This document shows positions 19,445-28,013 of a stretch of DNA of 64,000 bases, piece by piece (position 1 is the stretch's first letter; each line of letters opens with the position of its first letter). The notes under the pieces were generated by a model. It was given only the letters and a program-made list of their open reading frames with translations. It was not told the DNA's origin and did no database searches. Both the position numbers and the translations under genes were made by a program. Source of the DNA: Planctomycetota bacterium (GTDB lineage: Bacteria; Planctomycetota; Planctomycetia; Gemmatales; Gemmataceae); the NCBI GenBank assembly GCA_003669555.1, contig QWOS01000127.1:17253-81252 (forward strand), in the 5' to 3' direction.

Positions 19445-21175
19445 CTAGCGTTTATCGAGATGGGCTTTAGCCATTTCTTCGCCCAGGAGGAGGGTTCCTT
19501 TGGTTTCGAAGTGGTGGCGGCCGTGGGGGAGGTGCGATGTCTGGATGAAGGTGACGCGGGGATCGTTGGCCGCCAGTCCGGCCAGGGCGGCGTTGACGGA
19601 TTCCATGTTGCGCCAGGGGGCATTTTTGTGCTGCCCGGTGATGTACCAGGCGAGATCGGGCTGCTGGAGGTCGAGGCGCGTGCGGTCGATCAACTGCCGC
19701 ATCCACAGGGCGTTATTCTGGGCGTAAGGGCCGAACCAGGTATCGTTCTCGCCTGTATGCCAGAAAATCCCGGCCAGCTTGCAGTTGAATCCCCGACCCG
19801 CCAGGTCTTCCCGGGCTTGCCGGACAAACGCGACAAACTTCGGGTACAGATTGCGATGCGACTCAGGGGATCCCTTGGGAAACCAGTCGGGGCCCTGCGC
19901 CCCGCTGTGCGTGAACTTGACAATGGCCAGACCCTCGTCCGGCTTGATCGCTTGCCGGAGACGGGCCCCGAAGCTGAGCTCCGGTCCAAAGTTCCCCAGA
20001 AAATCCACCGGGCCGAGCGGTTCCCAGCCTTGGGATACCCTCACCCCTCCACCCAGGGAATAGCGATAAAGGATCTGCTCCTGGTCTTTGGTCAGCGAGG
20101 CAAAGCCAGGCACTTCCGGGATGGAACGAACGAAGGAATCTTCCCCCTCCATGTTGCGTTGCCCAGCCAGGACAAACAGTTTGACCCTGGACTTTGGGGC
20201 CAGCGTCGGCTCCTTTTTCACTGGACGGACAACGGTTGCCGCAGGCTGGCCCTGGTCGCCCAGCCAGGCCTCGGCCAATGCGTCGCCCAGTTGCAGTTGG
20301 CCCTGGGTGCCATAGTGGTAATGCGGTTGGCCACTCCCCATCACTTCGAACGCCAGGTGGGATGTGGGCACCCACCGCGTCAGCGGATCAGCTTGCAAAA
20401 CCTGCTGTTGCTGCTGGCGGAGGATTCCCAGATTGCTCCGGTGATCCATGCCCCAGATGCCCTTTTCGCTGACTTCGGCAATATACCATTTCAGATCCGG
20501 TACCCGGAGATCCTTCCTGAAACGGGCTATGAGTTTTTTCAGACCCTCGGCGTATTGCTTGTAAAGGGCGCGGTCGAGCATGTCGTTCTCCCCCTGATGC
20601 CACATAACCGCCTCCAGACGATAACGGATTCCCCGCTTGTCGAGATCCTGCAACGACTTGCGAACCAGCTCCAGGGTCCGGGGGTACAGCTTTTGGCCCT
20701 TTTCAGGGGCGTCTGGATTCCAGTCGAAAGCGACGGTGGTGCCACCGATGGCGGATTTGATGATGGCGATCGGTCCTGGGCTCTTTTTCCTGACCTGGGC
20801 GGCAAATGTCATTTCAGGACCAAACGAACTCAGGGGCCGTAGTGGTTTCCAGCCGCTGGAGGTTTCGTTACCCACCAGGTACGAAAAAAGAACCTCGCTC
20901 CGCGTGGCGCCCGAACCCTTGTAGTCAGGGAAATCGTCGATGCGCTCCGCCTGCGCGTCAGCCCCCACCATGTTGGACTGGCCGGCAAACAGGAACACAC
21001 GCGTGACTTCGTCCGCGATGGCAGCCCGGGACACCCACAAAAGGCTCAGGGCCAGGGCAATGACCCGCAAAACGGGTGCGCGCAAGAACGGCTGCATGAT
21101 GTTTCCCTGGCGAAAAGGCGTTGTCAATCGGTTGTCCGGTCCATGGTAAAGGTTGGAAGGGGTGGGTTCCACCAA
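19445..21175 (-). CDS. Tandem two-domain sialate O-acetylesterase (SASA/SGNH-like) protein
   Basis: 576 aa; domain 1 FLFAGQSNMVGADA...MWHQGENDM, domain 2 FVLAGQRNMEGEDS...FWHTGENDT; likely start 21097. Confidence 0.88.
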   Translation of the reverse strand: MVEPTPSNLYHGPDNRLTTPFRQGNIMQPFLRAPVLRVIALALSLLWVSRAAIADEVTRVFLFAGQSNMVGADAQAERIDDFPDYKGSGATRSEVLFSYLVGNETSSGWKPLRPLSSFGPEMTFAAQVRKKSPGPIAIIKSAIGGTTVAFDWNPDAPEKGQKLYPRTLELVRKSLQDLDKRGIRYRLEAVMWHQGENDMLDRALYKQYAEGLKKLIARFRKDLRVPDLKWYIAEVSEKGIWGMDHRSNLGILRQQQQQVLQADPLTRWVPTSHLAFEVMGSGQPHYHYGTQGQLQLGDALAEAWLGDQGQPAATVVRPVKKEPTLAPKSRVKLFVLAGQRNMEGEDSFVRSIPEVPGFASLTKDQEQILYRYSLGGGVRVSQGWEPLGPVDFLGNFGPELSFGARLRQAIKPDEGLAIVKFTHSGAQGPDWFPKGSPESHRNLYPKFVAFVRQAREDLAGRGFNCKLAGIFWHTGENDTWFGPYAQNNALWMRQLIDRTRLDLQQPDLAWYITGQHKNAPWRNMESVNAALAGLAANDPRVTFIQTSHLPHGRHHFETKGTLLLGEEMAKAHLDKR

Positions 21176-21253
21176 CTTTTTTGCCTGATACCGCCGGGAT
21201 TTTCTGGCCGCCCGATGCCCGGGATGGATTTGATAGAGACATGCCGCCTCTGG

Positions 21254-21745
21254 TTAACCTCGCCGAAGAGCATAGAACCCCTCGAACACCGGACTATTGC
21301 TTACCTCCATCGTCCCGATGTGCCGAAACACAGCGAAGTCTTGAATCTTGTCGGACGAATACTTCTCGTCGCCGTCACCATACGGGGACTGAAGAGTGAC
21401 TTGCATTGCAAACGACTCTTGTCGCTGATAATTCAGCAGAACACTTTTGATTTTCATGCCCTGAATGATTCTCCATGCCATTAGCAGAATGGGCGAAGAG
21501 CGAGTGCCACCCAGTACCTGAAAGAACCCCTTTACTTTCGGGGGATAGCAGTTGTAGTGGGCAATAATCGATTTTTCAGAACGATCTAGTGCGTTTTCGC
21601 CGAGCGTATGTTCTGCCAATGCATTGACATCTGCCAGGGTTTGGCGAATATGCGGAATCGCTTGCTCTGGCGGCGCGTACATGTCAATCAGCCAGCCCTC
21701 ACCTGCGTCCCGAATTGCTTCTTCCAGAGTATTGGTATTCGGCAT
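21254..21745 (-). CDS. Hypothetical protein (possible immunity-type gene)
   Basis: 163 aa open frame in lower-GC context, downstream of the toxin remnant. Confidence 0.55.
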   Translation of the reverse strand: MPNTNTLEEAIRDAGEGWLIDMYAPPEQAIPHIRQTLADVNALAEHTLGENALDRSEKSIIAHYNCYPPKVKGFFQVLGGTRSSPILLMAWRIIQGMKIKSVLLNYQRQESFAMQVTLQSPYGDGDEKYSSDKIQDFAVFRHIGTMEVSNSPVFEGFYALRRG

Positions 21746-21756
21746 TGCCTTGACTC

Positions 21757-22131
21757 CTATTCTGTGCAGACGGAGTGAATATCGTCGGCCAGTCCCGACT
21801 TGATCGCACTTAGGGCAGTATCCATCTCATCGTTCCACTCATCGATTACGACAGTAAGCAAGCCGGGATCGTAAAGGGCGTGAATCATGGTGTTGAGCGC
21901 TTCTGGGACCGCTCCCTTTTCAAACTACATATCCGCAGATTTTTCGTCACGATAAACAAAGACCTCGTCCATTTCAGAAAAAGGGACGAGCCAAACGTAG
22001 CGGTAACGCTCCCCGGTTTCGCCATGTGCAAAGACCGCATCCTGCCAAATCTGTGCGATTGCACGGGCTGCAATCTCAAGCGACTCCTTTCCGGCGGCGG
22101 ACTTGACGCGAATATCAATGCCACCAATCAT
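21757..22131 (-). pseudogene. Hypothetical protein interrupted by an in-frame TAG (21925-21927), possible immunity gene
   Basis: MIGGIDIRVKSAAGKESLEIAARAIAQIWQDAVFAHGETGERYRYVWLVPFSEMDEVFVYRDEKSADM*FEKGAVPEALNTMIHALYDPGLLTVVIDEWNDEMDTALSAIKSGLADDIHSVCTE*. Confidence 0.6.
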
Positions 22132-22486
22132 TTGCGTTCCTCGTTTCGTGACCAGTCACTGGTTTCGCCGTGGTATAACTGGCGTTTATATGAGTCGTCT
22201 GAAACCAGATAATTGTCTTTACTATAAAAGATCCATTTGTCCTTCCTAGGCCGCCGTTCATCTGAGTTAGCTCCTCTACCCCATTGAACTGGAACACGAA
22301 CTCTTGCTTTACAACGGGAACACGAATCTTCTGATGCAAGAGATGTAAATTTTCTTTTGTCGGCTCAATGTCCGTAAAGTAAGCACCGATGGGCCTGTCG
22401 GAATCACTGGGCTGGCTTGCTTTAAAACACCAGGCCGGTTGGGATCGAAGGGAATTTCATGCAGGCTCGTCCGTATAGTGAAACAT
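22128..22486 (-). pseudogene. Decayed polymorphic-toxin C-terminus (HYD1/ADP-ribosyltransferase-like)
   Basis: Fragments in different frames: MFHYTDEPA*; DSDRPIGAYFTDIEPTKENLHLLHQKIRVPVVKQEFVFQFNGVEELTQMNG; RRPRKDKWIFYSKDNYLVSDDSYKRQLYHGETSDWSRNEERK*. Confidence 0.5.
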
Positions 22487-22798
22487 CGGGCACCCCAAGC
22501 GAGCTATCACAACAGGTTATAAAGTGGAACCACTGGGCTTGATTATCGGCCCGAGAGCGCTGCACAACACCAGCTTATTATACCGTTGAGCGTTGGCGGT
22601 TGCCAGCGGCTCTCTGACGCCGCGAGTCCCCCATCGCTGTTGACTGACTTCGATCTCGAAGGCCATCTCGAAGTATGAGGCGGCAAGGGCGAGCAATCAC
22701 GGTTATGAGGCGGGAAGGCGGGTCGATCCGCTTGCTCACCAACCTTCCACCATAACCACTTCAAGCCCCGCCTGCTTCACCTTCCCCACCATTTCCGC

Positions 22799-22912
22799 CT
22801 CACCCCTCCACCCAGTGAATAGCGATAAAGGATCTGCTCCTGGTCTTTGGTCAGCGAGGCGAAGCCAGGCACTTCCGGGATGGGACGAACGAAGGAATCT
22901 TCCCCCTCCAGA
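22799..22912 (-). pseudogene. Orphan fragment of a second SASA-family gene
   Basis: About 114 bp near-identical to 20039-20152; encodes LEGEDSFVRPIPEVPGFASLTKDQEQILYRYSLGGGV. Confidence 0.8.
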
Positions 22913-23008
22913 ACGCCGTTGGCTTCCCCTTCCCCCCGCCGCCAGCAATGTGGTAAGTAGCCGGAAATGGATCCAGCTGGTTTTCTGATGGCGGAAGGGT
23001 AGGTCGCG

Positions 23009-23440
23009 ATGGCACTCGAAGGGATCAAGCGGGAATTCCTCGCCCGTATGCAGACCACGGCATCTGCTGACGGTTATTTTGACCGTCAGGCGGAGCGTGG
23101 CGCCTTGATGTCCGCCCTCAGTCAGGGGGTCACCGTCGATATCTCCCGGGCAACGCTGATGGATCTCTGCCAGCAGCACGGCTACCTTCTGGAAAGTACT
23201 GTTTTGCGCGATGCCAGGCACAAGCTGTCAGTCCTGGCGGCCAACCATGGAAAAATCAGCGAGAAGGCTTTTCTTGACATCACCGACTTTGTTTTTCAGG
23301 GTCTGAGATCCAGGCTGGATGAGAAATCAATCCGGCGGATGCTGTGCGAAGTCATCGACGACCATCAGTATCCCATTCAGCGCGCTTTCTTTTCCGGTAA
23401 CTGGTATGGCCGCATGAAACAGCAGGCCGGATTGAACTGA
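23009..23440 (+). CDS. Hypothetical protein
   Basis: 143 aa, protein-like helical composition. Confidence 0.55.
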   Translation: MALEGIKREFLARMQTTASADGYFDRQAERGALMSALSQGVTVDISRATLMDLCQQHGYLLESTVLRDARHKLSVLAANHGKISEKAFLDITDFVFQGLRSRLDEKSIRRMLCEVIDDHQYPIQRAFFSGNWYGRMKQQAGLN

Positions 23441-23542
23441 CTCCAAGAGACTTCTTGCACCCGCCTGGCAGGCCACTCCAGCCTGCAGGCTGCCGGGCTA
23501 AACGCCATTGACCCCTTCCCACCACTCTGGTTACGGGAAAAT

Positions 23543-24394
23543 GTGACCCTGATTCCGCGAACACCGGGTGCGACCATGTCCACAAAAATAGCCCCTGAGG
23601 GCTTCAAGGCCCGCTGGAAAAAGCGACTGGCCGGCACGCCTGTCATGCCAGCAGCCCAGCTGGTTTCCCGGGGCATCACCCGGGCCTGGCTGAGCCTCAC
23701 CAGCAAACCGCCCATGACTCTCAACCACCTGTATGACCGCCAAACCGTGGCGGTGATGCGGCGTGTGCTCCAACCCGACTCCATCGGGATTGATATTGGT
23801 TGCAATGAAGGTCTCGTGCTGAAAGCCCTGGCCCAGGTGGCGCCCCGGGGGGAGCATCATGCCTTTGAACCATTGCCCCACCTCTTCGCCGAACTGCGGA
23901 ACCAGTTTAGGACCAATCCCCGTCTCCACCTGCACAACATGGCACTCAGCGACAGCACCGGCACCGCCACCTTCCAGCATGTGGTGACCAACAACGGTTA
24001 CAGTGGCCTGAAAACCCGCCGCTACGATCGCCCCGACGAGCAGGTGGAACAGATTGAAGTGCGGCTGGAAAAGCTCGACTCCATCATTCCCGCCAGCACA
24101 CCGGTCCGGTTTGTGAAGATTGATGTCGAGGGGGCGGAATTGCAGGTGCTGAAAGGTGCCTTGAACCTTCTGGGGAGCCAGAAGCCCGTGGTGCTTCTGG
24201 AGCATGGCATCGGCAGCAGTGATTTTTATGGCACCTTGCCCGAGCATGTTTTCGACCTGTTTGCCGGGTGCGGCTTGCGGATGTTCCTGGTGCGGAAGTG
24301 GCTAAAATCGGGGGGCCGCGACAGCCTGAGCCGGCAGGCATTTTTTGACCAGTACTGGGATCAGACCAACTACTTCTTTCTGGCCGGGCCCTGA
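23543..24394 (+). CDS. FkbM family methyltransferase
   Basis: SIGIDIGCNEGLVLKALAQVAPRGEHHAFEPLP; VRFVKIDVEGAELQVLKGA; likely start 23579. Confidence 0.85.
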   Translation: MTLIPRTPGATMSTKIAPEGFKARWKKRLAGTPVMPAAQLVSRGITRAWLSLTSKPPMTLNHLYDRQTVAVMRRVLQPDSIGIDIGCNEGLVLKALAQVAPRGEHHAFEPLPHLFAELRNQFRTNPRLHLHNMALSDSTGTATFQHVVTNNGYSGLKTRRYDRPDEQVEQIEVRLEKLDSIIPASTPVRFVKIDVEGAELQVLKGALNLLGSQKPVVLLEHGIGSSDFYGTLPEHVFDLFAGCGLRMFLVRKWLKSGGRDSLSRQAFFDQYWDQTNYFFLAGP

Positions 24395-24422
24395 GGATTG
24401 ACCGGCCGGCCGCACCCTGTGG

Positions 24423-24453
24423 CCAGGCCCCCAATCGTTTGGCGGGGGCCTGG
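24423..24453. terminator. Bidirectional intrinsic terminator-like hairpin between convergent genes
   Basis: CCAGGCCCCC-AATCGTTTGGC-GGGGGCCTGG, perfect 10 bp stem between stops at 24394 (+) and 24456 (-). Confidence 0.75.
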
Positions 24454-24455
24454 TT

Positions 24456-25187
24456 TCAGGTCGCAGGGTCGGACCAGTCTTCGGGAGCCACCCAAAGGCC
24501 CTTTTCATTGCGGATCTCGGTGGGATTGAAGTTGCGCTTGTAGTTCATGCCTTTGCAACCTTCGACCCAATAGCCCAGATAGACATGAGACAGCTTGCGG
24601 AGCCGGGCTTCCTCAATGAGTCGCAGCACATTCCAGATGCCCGGCGAACGATCGCGGACCACCGGTTCATAACAGAAATAAATCGCGGAAAGCGCGTCTG
24701 GAAGCACATCGACGAAGCCGAGCCCCACCAGTTTTCCGTCGCGCCTGTAGTGCCAGGCCTCCACCGAAAACGGCTGATCGATAAAGGTGTCATAAAATGA
24801 GGAAAAATTGCCCATCTCATGCTCCGGCCAGCCCTTGTTGGAAGACTGGAAGGCATGCCAGCGATCAAACAGATCGAGGTCCTCCTCCTCCAGGGCGGGA
24901 GTCCCGAAGACAGGCTCCAGAATTCCCCGATTCTCCCTGGCGATGCGCTTTTGTGACCGATTGGGCAGAAAACGATCCACCGGGATCCGGACCGAACGGC
25001 AAGCACGGCAGGTTTTGCAAACCGGGCGGAAAACCCAGTGCCCGAAATGACGCCAGCCTTCCTCCATCAGCATCTGGTATTCAGCGGCGGAGATCGATTC
25101 CATCCGCATGTGCTCCATCTGCCAGTCACGGTCATTGAGATAGCCGCAGGGCGTGGCGGGCGAGATTTCACGCAGGGCTATACGCAT
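24456..25187 (-). CDS. bpt: Aspartate/glutamate leucyltransferase / arginyltransferase (Bpt/Ate family)
   Basis: 243 aa; CKTCRACRSVRIPVDRFLPNRSQKR; YFCYEPVVRDRSPGIWNVLRLIEEARLRKLSHVYLGYWVEGCKGMNYKRNFNP. Confidence 0.9.
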   Translation of the reverse strand: MRIALREISPATPCGYLNDRDWQMEHMRMESISAAEYQMLMEEGWRHFGHWVFRPVCKTCRACRSVRIPVDRFLPNRSQKRIARENRGILEPVFGTPALEEEDLDLFDRWHAFQSSNKGWPEHEMGNFSSFYDTFIDQPFSVEAWHYRRDGKLVGLGFVDVLPDALSAIYFCYEPVVRDRSPGIWNVLRLIEEARLRKLSHVYLGYWVEGCKGMNYKRNFNPTEIRNEKGLWVAPEDWSDPAT

Positions 25188-25213
25188 GGAGTTCTGCCCG
25201 TGTGGATGGAAGG

Positions 25214-26335
25214 TCAGCTATGCAGATTTTGTAGTATATCCCTTTTACTGACCAGCCGTTGGCCGCGACATTCTTCAATATGCAGGGCCTTGAGCAACCG
25301 CTTGCGCAACTCGGAACATAACTGCTCGATGGCGTTTTCGGAGACACTGGTCAGCGGGATCATGCCCCCTGCGCGCCGATCGTGCCCGCCGGCCCGGCCC
25401 AGCTTGCCCACCACCCGGGCCAGCAGGTCGCCCGCTTCGGCGTCTGCCACAGCCGCCCGCATCGACAGGATGAGGTTGCTGCCATGCACCCCGGCACACA
25501 AGGCCCAATCGACCTCCTCGAAGCGGATCAGGAAGTCCACCACCTCGGCGGCCATTTCGGGTTGGGGCAGATCGTCTACCCAACTGATGATAAGGCGGTC
25601 ATAAACGAAGGAATTTTGCAGGGCCTGCAGCAGCCCGTTGAAATAGGTCTGGGGCAGACGGGCGTTACGGATATGAGCCAGCAGATCCTTGTTGGCGATG
25701 GGGTACAGGTGGATGAGCGCTTTGTCGTCGAGCGGGCTGGCCTCGCGCGGGTAGCCACCCAGTTCGGTTTCGATGCCATACATCAGGGCGGTGGCCAGAC
25801 GGGCACAGGGAGTGACCGATTGCTCACGAAGGTAGCTGGCCACCAGGGAGCAAGTGGCCCCCAGCGAGCGCCTGACATCCACAAAAGGAATGCCTTCCAG
25901 TTGGCCGGGGGTGTCGTGGTGATCGATCACCGCCACCAAAGGCACATCGCTGCCCAGATGGTGGCGGCCTGTATTGGGCTGGCTATCAACCATTACCACC
26001 GCTTCACCCGGAATCCAGGTGGCAGCCTCCAGGGGGACCAGGTCAATTTCGAGCAAATCGACCATAGCCCGGTTTTCGGCCCGGGAAATGAGCCCATCAC
26101 GGGTGAGGCGCGTGGGAATTCCGAGTTTTTCCCCGATGAGATGGGCCAGTGCCATCATGCTTCCCAGGCTGTCCGGATCTGGGTTCACATGCGTGACCAG
26201 CGTGACCCGGCTGGCCTGGCTAAGGTTGGAAAGGAAACGATCCGATTTTCTCGCCATGCGGGGCTTTGGCCTCGTCGGGGTTCTCGAACCATCCCTGGAT
26301 CCGGCCACGCTGCGGGCCGCTTTTGCTTCAGACAT
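25214..26335 (-). CDS. DHH family phosphoesterase (NrnA-like)
   Basis: VTHVNPDPDSLGSMMALAHL; VAVIDHHDTPGQ; C-terminal AGGHDRRAGG; likely start near 26257. Confidence 0.88.
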   Translation of the reverse strand: MSEAKAARSVAGSRDGSRTPTRPKPRMARKSDRFLSNLSQASRVTLVTHVNPDPDSLGSMMALAHLIGEKLGIPTRLTRDGLISRAENRAMVDLLEIDLVPLEAATWIPGEAVVMVDSQPNTGRHHLGSDVPLVAVIDHHDTPGQLEGIPFVDVRRSLGATCSLVASYLREQSVTPCARLATALMYGIETELGGYPREASPLDDKALIHLYPIANKDLLAHIRNARLPQTYFNGLLQALQNSFVYDRLIISWVDDLPQPEMAAEVVDFLIRFEEVDWALCAGVHGSNLILSMRAAVADAEAGDLLARVVGKLGRAGGHDRRAGGMIPLTSVSENAIEQLCSELRKRLLKALHIEECRGQRLVSKRDILQNLHS

Positions 26336-26750
26336 CCGTTTTCGCCAGCTCCCAAACGCGTTGCCACTGCTGGAGACTCACGGGCAAAACCGAAAGTCTG
26401 GGCAAGCGTACCAGATCCCAACCCGCCAGCAGCGGGTCAGCTTTGATTTCTGTCAGGGTAACCGGACGGGGCAAGGGACAAACCGGTGCCACCTGAACGG
26501 TCGGCCGGGCATCAGCGGGCCCCCCGGGGGGGACTTGCGGCCCTCGTATAGCCCGCATTTCTCCCACTACGGCCTTTTCCTTGCCCGTATGGTAGAAAAA
26601 GATACAATCATCTGGGCGAATAGCCAACAAATGCTTACAGGCTAAAGCGTTGGCAACCCCGTCCCACCAGGTGGAACCCTCGGCAAGGAGTTGCCCCCAT
26701 GCGTAACAGCCCGGCTCCTGCTTGAAAAGCCAGTGCTTTTTTCCGGCCAT
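26328..26750 (-). CDS. EVE domain-containing protein
   Basis: 140 aa; KHWLFKQEPGCYAWGQLLAEGSTWWDGVANALACKHLLAIRPDDCIFFYHTGKEKAVVGEMRA. Confidence 0.88.
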   Translation of the reverse strand: MAGKKHWLFKQEPGCYAWGQLLAEGSTWWDGVANALACKHLLAIRPDDCIFFYHTGKEKAVVGEMRAIRGPQVPPGGPADARPTVQVAPVCPLPRPVTLTEIKADPLLAGWDLVRLPRLSVLPVSLQQWQRVWELAKTDV

Positions 26751-26864
26751 CCAGTTTGCGCCTGTCCCAGCGCCTGAGCCAAGGGGGCCCGGGAATAACC
26801 CCGGGGTGATAACCCCTTAATCTACCCGATTGACTGGCAGATATGCAAGATGAGCGGCCCGGAA

Positions 26865-27932
26865 TCAGGCTGTAACCACCAGATGGGGCTGTCCGGGGAC
26901 CCAGGGCCGGATCTCGCCAATGATGGCTGCCGCCACGGCTTTTCTGGAAACCAGTTCGGCGATTAGCGCCGGGGCGCGCTGGGCGCTGACACTGATCAGC
27001 AGGCCACCCGAGGTCTGGGCATCGAAAAATACCTCCAGGCGCCGCAGGTCGAGGCCCGCACCCAGCTGGAGATGCGGTTCGACATAGGCCCGGTTGGTTT
27101 TGCTGGCCCGGGTGAAGAAGCGACGCTCAATGAAGGGCTCCACCCCGGCAATGAGTGGTAGCGCCCCCAGCCTGATGACCGCCTGCACGCCACTTCCCTG
27201 AGCCATCTCCAGCCCATGACCGGCGAGACCAAAGCCGGTGATGTCGGTGAGCGCAGTGGCCCCGCCCGAAGCCCGCAGGGCATCGCGCCCCGACCGGTTC
27301 AGTTCCACCATGCTGGCGCAGGCGTTGGCCAGGAGAGAATCAGGGCAGCGTCGAGCCCGGTGGGCCGTAGTAACAAAGCCGGTGCCGAGTGGTTTGGTGA
27401 GAACCAGCTTGTCACCTGGCTGGGCTGTGGCGTTGGTGAGGATGTCTCTGGGGTGAGCAATGCCGGTGACCGAAAGACCGAATTTGATTTCGCGGTCGCG
27501 GACGGTGTGGCCACCGACGATGGCGGCCCCGGCCAGGGCGCAGCGTTCGCCGCCTCCCCCCAGGATGTCACCCAGCCAGGTGAGGGCCGGGTCGGTGTCG
27601 TCGGGGTAGCCCACCAGATTCATGGCGGTTTTGGGTTCACCGTTCATGGCATAGACATCGCTGAGCGCGTTGGCGGCAGCTATCTGGCCATAGATATAGG
27701 CATCGTCTATCACGGGTGGGAAGAAATCAACCGTCTGAACCAGCACCAGATCGTCGCTCAGCCGATAGACACCCGCATCATCATGCGTCCGTGTGCCTAC
27801 CAGTAGGTTGGGATCAGTGGCGGGAGGCACGAATCGCAGAACCTGCGAAATGCTCCCGGGGGGCAACTTGCCCGCTCAGCCTGCACAGGAGGCGTAGTCG
27901 ATAAGTCGTTTGCGTCTGCCAAACCAGGCCAT
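26865..27932 (-). CDS. selD: Selenide, water dikinase SelD, selenoprotein form (UGA at codon 19 read as Sec)
   Basis: ATG at 27932: MAWFGRRKRLIDYASCAG-U-AGKLPPGSISQVLRFVPPATDPNLLVGTRTHDDAGVYRL...; continues in frame with the track ORF 26865..27866; DITGFGLAGHGLEMA and TSGGLLISV conserved. Confidence 0.95.
27835..27847 (-). promoter_or_regulatory. SECIS-like hairpin in selD
   Basis: Minus strand CGCAG-GTT-CTGCG, starting 29 nt after the TGA, GGU at apex. Confidence 0.5.
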
Positions 27933-27956
27933 GGAGTCTTCCCCCTGAGAGGCTGC

Positions 27957-28004
27957 CGCAAGGAGCTGCTTGCGCAAGGTGCTGCTGGATTATACCAGCA
28001 GCAC
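27957..28004 (-). promoter_or_regulatory. Two tandem hairpins between the selW-like gene and selD
   Basis: Minus strand: GTGCTGCTGG-TATAAT-CCAGCAGCAC (28004..27979), then CGCAAG-CAGCTC-CTTGCG (27974..27957). Confidence 0.6.
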
Positions 28005-28013
28005 GCGCGGGAT

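Noticed and set aside
19388-20842. 484 aa plus-strand ORF
   Set aside because: Antisense to the SASA gene; composition typical of GC-rich shadow ORFs
25382-26446. 354 aa plus-strand ORF
   Set aside because: Antisense to the DHH phosphoesterase
26865-27866. SelD starting at MPPGSISQ (27866)
   Set aside because: This would lack the catalytic Cys/Sec motif; the upstream frame through UGA supplies it
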